Position numbers and translations under genes: made by a program
Shown here: positions 17,104 through 26,581 of the stretch, in pieces
Numbering within the stretch: position 1 is the stretch's first letter
Layout: each line of letters begins with the position of its first letter
DNA from: Phycisphaerae bacterium
GTDB taxonomy: Bacteria > Planctomycetota > Phycisphaerae > Phycisphaerales > UBA1924
Direction: 5' to 3'
DNA: 46,723 nt
NCBI GenBank assembly: GCA_030426605.1
Contig: JAUHXM010000013.1
Span: 1 to 46,723, forward strand
The notes under the pieces: generated by a model
The model's database searches: none
Told to the model about the DNA's origin: nothing
Seen by the model: the letters and a program-made list of their open reading frames with translations, nothing else

Positions 17104-19257
17104 ATGCCCCGAGCCCTTCACACCGCCGTGCCCGCGCTCATCCTCTGCGCCGGCACGGCCTTCGCCTCCGACGAGACCGTCACCACCAGCGCCCTGCTCC
17201 CCCAGATCGATCAGTACCGCATCCCGGTCGTCGTTGAGTCCGGGCTCGTCGCCGCCCCGGCGGTCAGCGCCCTCGAACGCGCCGACCTGGGTCACCAGGT
17301 GATCTTCGCCGGCGAGGTGGACGTCCCCGGCGCCTCCGCCGTGCGCGTGATCTTCGACACCGCCGTCATCGATGCCAACGCGGACAGCTATATCCGCATC
17401 ACCTCACAGCTCGACGGGCACGCCCAGATCCTCCGGGCCAGGAACCTCGCCGAGTGGAAGTACACCTCCGCCTACTTCAACGGCGACGTCGTCACCGTCG
17501 AGATCCTCGCCGTCCCGGGCTCGCAGCCCGCCGAGGTCGCGATCTCCGAGGTCATCGCCGAGTTCCCGCAGAACCCGGACCGCTCGATCTGCGGCACCAC
17601 CGACGACCGCGTGCTCTCGAACGACAACCGCTCGGGCCGCATCTGGCCCATCGGATGCACCGCGTGGCTCTTCGACGGGCGTACCAACTGTCTGAACACC
17701 GCCGGCCACTGCGGCCCGGTCGGGTCGGACGTCATCCAGTTCAACGTCCCGCTCTCCAGCGCAGGCGGCACGCCCCAGCACCCCGGCCCGGAAGACCAGT
17801 ACGCCGTCGATCCGGTCTCGATCCAGTCCAACGGCGGGCTCGGCGTGGGCAACGACTGGGCCACCTTCGGCGTGTTCGACAACGCCAACACCGGGCTCAG
17901 CCCCCTCGCCGCCAACGGCGGCCTCTCCTACACCCTCGCCGCCGCGGCCCCCGCCGGAGGAACCAACACCATCCGCATCACCGGGTTCGGCTCGACCACC
18001 TCGCCCGTCTCCCCGACCTGGTATCTGGTCAACAAGACCCACACCGGCCCGTACGCCGGGCTCTTCTCCGGGACCAACGTCACCTACACGACCGACACCA
18101 CGGGCGGCAACTCCGGGTCGGCGGTTGAAGACGAAACCCTCGGGCTCACCATCGGCGTCCACACGCACGCCGGGTGCAACTCGACGGGCGGCGCGAACAA
18201 CGGCACCGCCGTCCAGCACGCCGACTGGCAGAACGCCCTCAACAACCCCCTCGGCATCTGCGACTTCGGGCTCAACTTCGACTTCCTCTCCACGCCCGAC
18301 TCGATCGACCCCGACGGCGGCACCACCGTCTCGGTCAACGTCACCGCCGACGACGGCGTCCTCCTCGACGGCAGCTCCGTCGTCCTCAACTACGACAACG
18401 GCGCCTCGACCGTCCAGATCCCCATGACCAACACCGTCGGCGACACCTACGTCGGCACCTTCACCTCGGGCCCCTGCGGCAACACGGGCGTCTACTTCGT
18501 CTCCGCCGACTCGCAGTCCAGCGAGTCCTTCCAGACCACCACGCAGCAGGCGCCCATCGCAGACGCCCTCGTCACCTTCGCCAGCTACGACTTCGAGTCC
18601 AACCCCGGGTTCACCGTCGCGGACACCGCTGTCTCGACGGGCACCTGGGAGATCGCGATCCCCCGCGCCGAAGGCCGCGGCGACCCGCTCGCCGACTACG
18701 ACGGCTCGGGCCGGTGCTGGGTCACCGACAACGGACTCTCCGCCGATGTGGACGGCGGGCCCACCGTCCTGACGACCAACGTCATCGACCTGTCCGCCTC
18801 GGCCGACCCCGTCGTCTCCTACGCCCGCTGGCACGACACGAACGACCCGGGCGTGGACAACCTCACCGTCCAATTCTCCGACAACGCCGGCGCCAGCTGG
18901 ACGACGGTCGAGACGATCACGGCGACCACGGGCTGGGTCCTCGCGTCGCACCGCGTGTCGGACCACGTCGCCCTGACCAGCCAGTTCCAGGTCCGCTGGA
19001 GCGTGCTCGACAACCCGAACGGGTCCGTCACCGAGTCCGCCGTGGACGCGTTCAAGGTCATCGATGTCATCTGCGGCAACGCCTGCTCGTTCGCTGACTG
19101 CGATGCCAGTGGGGCCCTGAACGTGGACGACATCGACTGCTTCGTCGCGGCCTACCTCGCGGGCGATCTCGCCGGTGCGGACTGCGACGCCAACGGCAGC
19201 TTGAACGTGGACGACATCGATTGCTTCGTTGCGGCCTACCTCGCGGGCTGCCCCTGA
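17104..19257 (+). CDS. exported trypsin-like serine protease with GC-type dockerin
   Basis: A protein of 717 residues starting at ATG 17104 with GGAGAG upstream and a signal peptide ending TAFAS. The protease domain (about residues 160-390) has the catalytic His202 in NTAGHCG, a candidate Asp251 in GNDWATF and Ser337 in TTGGNSGSAV. Several Cys pairs in this part suggest disulfide bonds. After it come a beta-rich segment and a jelly-roll-like stretch (YDFESNPGFTV, VVSYARWHD) that may bind carbohydrate or other proteins. The last 55 residues are two EF-hand repeats (SGALNVDDIDCFVAAYLAG and a near copy) ending Gly-Cys-Pro, a GC-type dockerin. It probably acts outside the cytoplasm as part of an assembled complex. 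Its substrate is unknown. Confidence 0.85.
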   Translation: MPRALHTAVPALILCAGTAFASDETVTTSALLPQIDQYRIPVVVESGLVAAPAVSALERADLGHQVIFAGEVDVPGASAVRVIFDTAVIDANADSYIRITSQLDGHAQILRARNLAEWKYTSAYFNGDVVTVEILAVPGSQPAEVAISEVIAEFPQNPDRSICGTTDDRVLSNDNRSGRIWPIGCTAWLFDGRTNCLNTAGHCGPVGSDVIQFNVPLSSAGGTPQHPGPEDQYAVDPVSIQSNGGLGVGNDWATFGVFDNANTGLSPLAANGGLSYTLAAAAPAGGTNTIRITGFGSTTSPVSPTWYLVNKTHTGPYAGLFSGTNVTYTTDTTGGNSGSAVEDETLGLTIGVHTHAGCNSTGGANNGTAVQHADWQNALNNPLGICDFGLNFDFLSTPDSIDPDGGTTVSVNVTADDGVLLDGSSVVLNYDNGASTVQIPMTNTVGDTYVGTFTSGPCGNTGVYFVSADSQSSESFQTTTQQAPIADALVTFASYDFESNPGFTVADTAVSTGTWEIAIPRAEGRGDPLADYDGSGRCWVTDNGLSADVDGGPTVLTTNVIDLSASADPVVSYARWHDTNDPGVDNLTVQFSDNAGASWTTVETITATTGWVLASHRVSDHVALTSQFQVRWSVLDNPNGSVTESAVDAFKVIDVICGNACSFADCDASGALNVDDIDCFVAAYLAGDLAGADCDANGSLNVDDIDCFVAAYLAGCP

Positions 19258-19263
19258 TCATGG

Positions 19264-19298
19264 GGGAGAATTTCCCTTGAACGAGGGGAACAATTTCC
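19264..19298. repeat. two adjacent imperfect dyads in the protease 3' region
   Basis: GGGAGAATTTCCC (19264-19276) and GGAACAATTTCC (19287-19298) are similar dyads 23 bases apart, in an AT-richer patch just before the terminator. They could be protein-binding or processing sites. Confidence 0.35.
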
Positions 19299-19308
19299 GA
19301 TAATCTAG

Positions 19309-19337
19309 AGCCCCACGGCTTCGCCGTGGGGCTTTTT
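19309..19337 (+). terminator. rho-independent terminator
   Basis: AGCCCCACGGC and GCCGTGGGGCT form a perfect 11-base-pair stem with a C(TTC)G loop, followed by TTTT. It lies about 50 bases after the protease stop codon. Confidence 0.92.
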
Positions 19338-19426
19338 CACACGCCTTTTTTCTGGATTGACCGTGAGCCACGCCCCCCGATGACGCTCATAGAAGGTCGG
19401 GGACGCTCCAGCAGATGGGAGATGAG

Positions 19427-20338
19427 ATGCGTTCGACTTCCGCCGCCATGCTCGTCATTCCGATGCTGACCACCATCGCCGTCGCGGACACCCCGCCCCC
19501 GCCCAGCGGGTCCTCCTGGGGCATCATCCTCAACGACTACTCGGGCGATGGACAAGTAGACGCCGCCGATTTCGAGATCTGGCACGAGTCCCTGGGCGAT
19601 CTCAACCGCGACGGTTCCTTCGACGCCGCGGACTTCGCCCTCTGGCACGCCAACTTCCTGTCCGACGCGGGCCTGCCCGTCAACGGGTTCAACGGCGGCG
19701 CGGATTACGTCCGCGAGGTCGAACTCGCCTGGCGCGGCGTCGCGTTGCGTGCCATGTTCCCCTCGTCCTCGGCCTACAGCGCTTGGGTCGCGCCCCTCGC
19801 GGGCGGGTTCGCCACGGCGGGCGACTACAACGCCGACGGCGTCGTGGATCACGCCGATTACACCGTCTGGCGCTTCTCCCTCATCACCGCGACGGACAAC
19901 GCCCCCGCGTTCATGTTCGCCGCGGGAGACTTCGACGACTCGGGCACCGTTGACCAGGAAGACCTCGACATCTGGCGCGCCAACTTCGGCGCGCACGATG
20001 CCCACAACACCCCCTACGGGATCCCGACGGGCGACTTCAACGAGGACTACGTCATCGACGTCAAGGACTACACCGTCTGGCGCGACAACCTCGGCGCGAC
20101 CGCCCTGCCCGGCCCAAGCCGCGCTGGCAACGACTGGTGGTGGGCGATCGACCTCGACGCGTCCGCACCCTGCTTCGCCGACCAGACCGGCGACGCAACG
20201 CTCAACGCCGACGATATCGACGCGTTCGTCGCCCGATTCCTCTCGGGTGACCTCGCCGCGGACGCCACGGACGACGAGCTGCTCAACCTCGATGACGTCG
20301 ATGCCTTCGTCGGGGGCTTCCTCGCCGGCTGCCCCTGA
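19427..20338 (+). CDS. exported protein made of seven EF-hand/dockerin repeats
   Basis: A protein of 303 residues. I chose ATG 19427 because GGAG lies just before it; an in-frame ATG at 19415 would add four residues. A signal peptide ends IAVAD. The rest is almost wholly calcium-loop repeats in a 2+3+2 layout: two near the N-terminus (GDGQVDAADFEIWHESLGD and its partner), three in the middle (ADGVVDHADYTVWR type) and a GC-type pair at the C-terminus (LNADDIDAFVARFL, LNLDDVDAFVGGFL) ending AGCP. A non-repeat spacer, VNGFNGGADYV, lies between the first and second group. No catalytic domain is present, so it may be a connector or calcium-dependent structural protein. The next gene is a paralogue. 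Confidence 0.8.
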   Translation: MRSTSAAMLVIPMLTTIAVADTPPPPSGSSWGIILNDYSGDGQVDAADFEIWHESLGDLNRDGSFDAADFALWHANFLSDAGLPVNGFNGGADYVREVELAWRGVALRAMFPSSSAYSAWVAPLAGGFATAGDYNADGVVDHADYTVWRFSLITATDNAPAFMFAAGDFDDSGTVDQEDLDIWRANFGAHDAHNTPYGIPTGDFNEDYVIDVKDYTVWRDNLGATALPGPSRAGNDWWWAIDLDASAPCFADQTGDATLNADDIDAFVARFLSGDLAADATDDELLNLDDVDAFVGGFLAGCP

Positions 20339-20434
20339 GACCGGGCGTCCACATTTCCTGCAATCTCGCGTGACCGGGCGTGCCCGGCCCCGCTCCTCAC
20401 GTGCCGGGCACCCGCCCCGCCAAGGAGCCCCACG

Positions 20435-21352
20435 ATGAGATTCGCCGCACCGCTGCTCGCCGCGGCCTGCCTGCTGAGCACACCCGCCCTCGCCGACAGC
20501 CCCATCCCGCCCGCGACCAGCTCGTGGGCCGTGATCCTCGGCGACGCCAACGGCGACGGAGCAGTGGACATCCTCGATCTCGACATCCTGGCGGGCAACT
20601 TCGGCGACTTCAACCGCGACGGCGTGGTGGACGCAGACGACTACGCGATCTGGCGCGGGAACTTCGGCGCCGCGGGCAGCCACGCAGCCCCTCCCGCCCT
20701 CAACGGATTCAACGGGGCCGCGACCCCGGGCCCGCTCGATTCGGGCGCCAGCCTCGCCTGGTCCTCCGTCCCGATGCGCCCCCTCTTCCCCACACCCCAC
20801 GCCTATGACGCCTGGCTCGCCCCGATCGTCGATCACGCCGGAGACTACAACGCCGACGGCGTCGTGGATGGGCAGGACTTCGCCGTCTGGCGCGACACCG
20901 CCGTCGCCGCGATGGACCTCGACCGCTACCTCTGCGCCGTCGGCGACTTCAACGAGGACGGCCTCGTCGGCGCCTCCGACTACCTCACCTGGCAGCAGAA
21001 CTTCGGCGCTTCCGGCAACATCAACACGGACTCGGGATGGGCCTCGGGCGACTTCAACGCCGACGGCACGGTGGACGCCGCGGACTACGCCGTCTGGCGT
21101 GACAGCTACGGGACTTCGCTCCCGAGCGGGCACGCCACCGCGGGCAACGACGGATGGTGGTCCATGGACCGGGTCGTGGACCGCTGCTTCGCCGACCAGA
21201 ACGACGACCGTGTCCTCAACCTGGACGACATCGACACGTTCGTCGCAAACTTCCTCGCCGCCCACCCGCTCGCCGACGCGGACAGCGACGGCGCGCATGA
21301 CCTCGACGACATCGGGGCCTTCGTGGACGCGTTCCTCGACGACTGCCGCTGA
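20435..21352 (+). CDS. paralogue of the preceding EF-hand/dockerin repeat protein
   Basis: A protein of 305 residues starting at ATG 20435 with AAGGAG nine bases upstream and a signal peptide ending PALAD. It has the same 2+3+2 arrangement of EF-hand repeats as the gene before it, the same opening (SSWAVILGD against SSWGIILND), the same spacer (LNGFNGAATPG) and the same late Gly-Asn-Asp-aromatic segment before the last pair. It ends DDCR instead of AGCP. The two genes are 96 bases apart in the same direction and clearly come from a tandem duplication, although the sequences have diverged well beyond recent copies. Function is unknown; a structural or adaptor role is an inference. Confidence 0.8.
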   Translation: MRFAAPLLAAACLLSTPALADSPIPPATSSWAVILGDANGDGAVDILDLDILAGNFGDFNRDGVVDADDYAIWRGNFGAAGSHAAPPALNGFNGAATPGPLDSGASLAWSSVPMRPLFPTPHAYDAWLAPIVDHAGDYNADGVVDGQDFAVWRDTAVAAMDLDRYLCAVGDFNEDGLVGASDYLTWQQNFGASGNINTDSGWASGDFNADGTVDAADYAVWRDSYGTSLPSGHATAGNDGWWSMDRVVDRCFADQNDDRVLNLDDIDTFVANFLAAHPLADADSDGAHDLDDIGAFVDAFLDDCR

Positions 21353-21379
21353 TGGTTCGTCCGGGCGTTCCGATCACGC

Positions 21380-22732
21380 TCAGGGCACGATCGTGAAGTC
21401 CGCGACCAGCATCAGGTGATCCGAGGCCGCTGAATCGCTCGCCTGAAGCCCGAGCGTGCCCAGCGCCGCCGCGGGCAACTCGCGTGAATCGAGCACGAAC
21501 CCGTTGCGCACCCCAAGCCCCGCCGCGTCGTAGGTCAGCAGGTCCAGGCGCCCGGGCGAGAAGCCGAACCCGCCCGGACTCTCCCACGTCGTCGCACGCC
21601 CCGACACGACCCGACCCATCGGCAGCTCGGTCAGCGCCGGGCCCGACGGATCCAGCATCACCTCCAGCGGCATGTCCGAGCCGACCAGGTTCCAGTCACC
21701 CACCACGACCACGGGCGCCGCGGCGTACGGTGCCAACTCGGGCTCGAGCGACCCCGCTCTCAAGCCCGCGATCGTGCCGGCCAGGTCCATCATCTGGAAT
21801 GTCCGAATCAGGTCGTCCGTGTTGCCCGCGTGCCCGCAGCACTTCGGATGCACGCTCGCGACGAAGACCGGCCCGGCAGGCGTCTCCACCACCGCCGCCG
21901 CCCACCCATCCCCGCCGGCGTGCCCGATCACCGGGTGGGGCGAGGCGATCATGTTGTCGTTCCACTTCCAGACGTTCCACGCCGCGCCATCTTCGAGCGG
22001 GTCGATCTCGTTCAGGCGCGCCGCCGCCTCCGCCGCCGAGGTCGAATACTCCTCCTGCAGGCACACGATCTCCGCGTCCACCGAGTCAATCAGCCGGCCG
22101 ATCGCGTCGCGTCGCGGCGGGTTGGTCAGCCCGCTCGTGAGCGTGTTCAGGCTGGCGATCCGCACGTCCGTCCCGGCGGGCCGCACGAGCGTCCCGTGCG
22201 GGTCCCGCGCCCGATGTCGGTTCGTGCGCAGCGTCACGGGCCCGCCGTCGAGCGAGTCAGAACCCCCAAAGTCCAGCGTGAACGTGTCGCCGGGCCCAGT
22301 CACGTACGAGCTCAGGTCCACACGAGTCTCGTACCGCGGCGCCGCGAACGTCGGCATCGTCTCGTACCGGATCACCGGCCACGGCACGGGCCCCACGCCG
22401 TTGTGCGCCACTCGGGCGCGGAGGTCGATCGTCAGCGTGTCGCCATCGGAGAACCCGAACTCGAGCAGCACCGTGCCATCGAGAAAGCTCCCGGCCTGCA
22501 GGTTGACGCCCGCGTTCGTGTCCCACGTCAGGAAAAGGTCACTTCCGAACACCGCCGCGTAGACGGACGTCACGTCGAACGCCCCGGCCGCGTCGCCGAA
22601 CGAGTCGAGCGCGACCGGCAGCCTCCCCGCCCACTCGTCGAAGGCCCCATCCACGACGAACGGCGTCCTCGGGTCGAGCGGACCCGGCGCCAACGACATC
22701 ACGGCGGCCCCGACCGGTACCCACAGCGGCAT
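21380..22732 (-). CDS. endonuclease/exonuclease/phosphatase family protein
   Basis: A protein of 450 residues starting at ATG 22732 with GGAGGG upstream. The N-terminal 170 residues (FVVDGAFDEWAG, LFLTWDTNAG) resemble the beta-sandwich seen in carbohydrate-binding DOMON/CBM9-like domains. The C-terminal 250 residues are an EEP domain: IASLNTLTSG at its start, IVCLQEEY with the metal-binding Glu, ASVHPKCCGH, VVVVGDWNLVG with Asp and Asn, and ASDHLMLVADF with the final Asp-His. Such enzymes cut phosphodiester bonds in nucleic acids, lipids or phosphoinositides. A weak N-terminal hydrophobic stretch suggests export. The gene converges on the EF-hand repeat gene with 27 bases between. Confidence 0.8.
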   Translation of the reverse strand: MPLWVPVGAAVMSLAPGPLDPRTPFVVDGAFDEWAGRLPVALDSFGDAAGAFDVTSVYAAVFGSDLFLTWDTNAGVNLQAGSFLDGTVLLEFGFSDGDTLTIDLRARVAHNGVGPVPWPVIRYETMPTFAAPRYETRVDLSSYVTGPGDTFTLDFGGSDSLDGGPVTLRTNRHRARDPHGTLVRPAGTDVRIASLNTLTSGLTNPPRRDAIGRLIDSVDAEIVCLQEEYSTSAAEAAARLNEIDPLEDGAAWNVWKWNDNMIASPHPVIGHAGGDGWAAAVVETPAGPVFVASVHPKCCGHAGNTDDLIRTFQMMDLAGTIAGLRAGSLEPELAPYAAAPVVVVGDWNLVGSDMPLEVMLDPSGPALTELPMGRVVSGRATTWESPGGFGFSPGRLDLLTYDAAGLGVRNGFVLDSRELPAAALGTLGLQASDSAASDHLMLVADFTIVP

Positions 22733-22832
22733 GTCACGCCCCTCCCATCAGCGGAGCGTACCCGCGCCGGCCCGCCCCTCCAAGCCCCAGGCCCGGCACG
22801 ACTAGACTTGCCGCCCTGCAAGGAGCGAACCC

Positions 22833-23936
22833 ATGGAAGCCGGCATCGTCGGGCTGCCCAACGTCGGCAAGTCCACCCTGTTCAACGCCCTCACCGCCGC
22901 CGGCGCCCTCGCCGCGAACTACCCCTTCGCCACCATCGAGCCCAACGTCGGTGTCGTGCCCCTGCCCGACCCCAACCTCGAGACCATCCGCGCCAAGATC
23001 GAGTCGCAGAAGATCGTCCCCGCGATGCTCCGGCTCGTCGATATCGCCGGGCTCGTGCGCGGCGCGTCCAAGGGCGAGGGCAAGGGCAACGCCTTCCTCG
23101 GGCACATCCGCGACGTGGACGCCATCGTCCAGGTCGTCCGCTGCTTCGAGAAAGCGCCCGGCGGCGAAGAGATCACCCACGTGGACGGATCCGTCGATCC
23201 CATCCGAGACATCAAGACCATCGAGGCCGAGCTCATCCTCGCCGACCTGCAGACCGTCGAGAACGCGCGCCCCAAGGCCGAGCGCGCCGTGAAAGGCAAG
23301 GACCGCGACGCGATCGCCCGCCTCGCGGCGATCAACGCCGTCCAGCCCGTCCTCGAAGCCGAGCAGCCCGCGCGCAACGCCGAGGTCTCCGACCCCGAGA
23401 CCCGCCGGGGGATGGGCATGCTCGGGCTCGTGACGACCAAGCCCGTGCTCTACGTCGCGAACGTCGCCGACGACGACGTGAACGGCGAGGGCCCGCTGTG
23501 CGCCGCCGTCCGCGAGCACGCCGCGTCCGTTGGATCAGAGGTCGTCCCCGTGTGCGCGCGCATCGAGTCCGAGCTGTCCGAGCTCGACGAAGCCGACAAG
23601 CTCGAGATGCTCGCCGACATGGGCATGGACGAGCCCGCGCTCAACAAGCTCGCCCGCGCGGCCTACCACCACCTGGGTCTGCAGAGCTTCTACACCGCCG
23701 GACCCAAGGAGATCCGCGCCTGGACCATCAAGCGCGGCACCAAGGCCCCCCAGGCCGCCGGCACGATCCATACCGACTTCGAACGCGGTTTCATCCGCGT
23801 CGAGTGCTACTCGGTCGCGGACCTCAACGAGCTGGGCAGCGAGAAGGCGATCAAGGAAGCGGGCCGCATGCGCGTCGAGGGCAAGGACTACGTCATGCGA
23901 GACGCGGACGTCTGCCACTTTCTGTTCAACGTCTGA
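22833..23936 (+). CDS. ychF: redox-regulated ribosome-associated ATPase/GTPase YchF
   Basis: A protein of 367 residues starting at ATG 22833 with AAGGAG upstream. G1 is GLPNVGKS (residues 7-14), G3 is [17 protein letters not shown], and the nucleotide-specificity position reads VANVADDD, the variant that makes YchF/OLA1 proteins prefer ATP. The C-terminal TGS domain follows ([25 protein letters not shown]) and the protein ends [11 protein letters not shown], as in the family. YchF is a near-universal translation-associated protein that binds ribosomes and affects stress responses. Length and all motifs are intact. It is a single gene, divergent from the EEP gene. Confidence 0.96.
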   Translation: MEAGIVGLPNVGKSTLFNALTAAGALAANYPFATIEPNVGVVPLPDPNLETIRAKIESQKIVPAMLRLVDIAGLVRGASKGEGKGNAFLGHIRDVDAIVQVVRCFEKAPGGEEITHVDGSVDPIRDIKTIEAELILADLQTVENARPKAERAVKGKDRDAIARLAAINAVQPVLEAEQPARNAEVSDPETRRGMGMLGLVTTKPVLYVANVADDDVNGEGPLCAAVREHAASVGSEVVPVCARIESELSELDEADKLEMLADMGMDEPALNKLARAAYHHLGLQSFYTAGPKEIRAWTIKRGTKAPQAAGTIHTDFERGFIRVECYSVADLNELGSEKAIKEAGRMRVEGKDYVMRDADVCHFLFNV

Positions 23937-23957
23937 CTCATCACGGGCGGGTCGGGT

Positions 23958-24782
23958 TCAGTCGTTGCCGCGGAGCTTCGCCAGCAGGCGCAGCACCTCG
24001 ATGTACAGCCACACGAGCGTCGTCAGCAGCCCGAACGCCGCGATCCACTCCATGTGCTTGGGCAGGCGGCGCTGCACGCCGTCCTCCACGAACTGGAAAT
24101 CGAGCACGAGGTTTAGCGACGCGAGCGCTACGACAAATAGGCTGAACCCGATGCCGATCGGGCCCGCGTCCCAACCCAGCCGCGGGATGACCGGGCCGGC
24201 GATCATGTTGATGACGAACGCGCCGACGTAGTACAGCATCACGCCCGCGGTCATCACGATCACAATCTTGCCCACGACCCCGCGCAGGCGGATGATGTTG
24301 AACACGTACAGCGTCAGCATCGCCAGCGCGATCGAGAGTGTGAGCCCCGCCGCCTGCCCGACCATGGCGAGAGCGGCCTGTTCCGCCGCCGCGGGCTCCA
24401 TCCCCCCGAACACCTTGTCGGCGAGCGGCGAGTATTTGACGACCGCGACCGAGATCGCGGCCAGGAAGACGCCCTCGCCGCACGCGAAGATCGGCACCAC
24501 GTACGACGCGAACCGCGCCATCTTCAAAATCACAAACCCCGCGGCCAACGACGTGATGAGCGCCCCGATGCAGGCCCACATAATCGCGCCCGGGTTGTTG
24601 ACGAACGTGTTCCAGCTCGCCGCGGCCATCACGATCGCGATGACAACCAGGTACAGCGTTTTCCACGCCGTGCCCTGAACGGACATGGTCGCGGGCTTGC
24701 TCGCCGCGAGATCCTCACCGAACACGCCCGGCGTTTCGGCGTACACCCCTGAGTTGAAGACGGGGTTGCCGGACTGCAGCAT
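23958..24782 (-). CDS. Bax inhibitor-1 / YccA family membrane protein
   Basis: A protein of 274 residues with seven hydrophobic segments from about residue 40 to the end. A hydrophilic N-terminus (NPVFNSGVY) is typical of the bacterial YetJ/YccA-like branch, where NP-F/AF motifs precede the first helix. The last helices contain the semi-conserved LNLVLDFQFVEDG and a C-terminal charged tail. BI-1 proteins are calcium-leak channels or protease modulators in the cytoplasmic membrane. It starts at ATG 24782 with AAGGAG about 8 bases upstream. It lies 104 bases downstream of guaB on the same strand and may be read through from it. Confidence 0.9.
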   Translation of the reverse strand: MLQSGNPVFNSGVYAETPGVFGEDLAASKPATMSVQGTAWKTLYLVVIAIVMAAASWNTFVNNPGAIMWACIGALITSLAAGFVILKMARFASYVVPIFACGEGVFLAAISVAVVKYSPLADKVFGGMEPAAAEQAALAMVGQAAGLTLSIALAMLTLYVFNIIRLRGVVGKIVIVMTAGVMLYYVGAFVINMIAGPVIPRLGWDAGPIGIGFSLFVVALASLNLVLDFQFVEDGVQRRLPKHMEWIAAFGLLTTLVWLYIEVLRLLAKLRGND

Positions 24783-24886
24783 CGTCGGTCTCCTTGGATT
24801 CGCGGAGGCGGCCTGATCCGCTCGCGATTCCCTGGTCTATCGGCTTGGGGGCTCGGTCCCAAGCGAAATCGGCCGTCCGGGACGGC

Positions 24887-26479
<1,593 letters not shown>

Positions 26480-26569
26480 GACTATTTATCCCCCCCCTCC
26501 CGCGCCCGTCAAGACGCACCCGCCCAAGCACACCAAACTTGCACTCACCAACAACGCCCCGCGCGCGGG

Positions 26570-26575
26570 TACGCT
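26570..26575 (+). promoter_or_regulatory. TACGCT -10 element of a probable leaderless gene
   Basis: TACGCT ends six bases before ATG 26582 and no Shine-Dalgarno sequence is present. No convincing -35 element is seen. Confidence 0.4.
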
Positions 26576-26581
26576 CCCCGT

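Noticed and set aside
17404-18966. Long minus-strand frame within the protease gene
   Set aside because: Val/Gly/Asp/Arg-rich shadow of the real gene; no start signal or domain.
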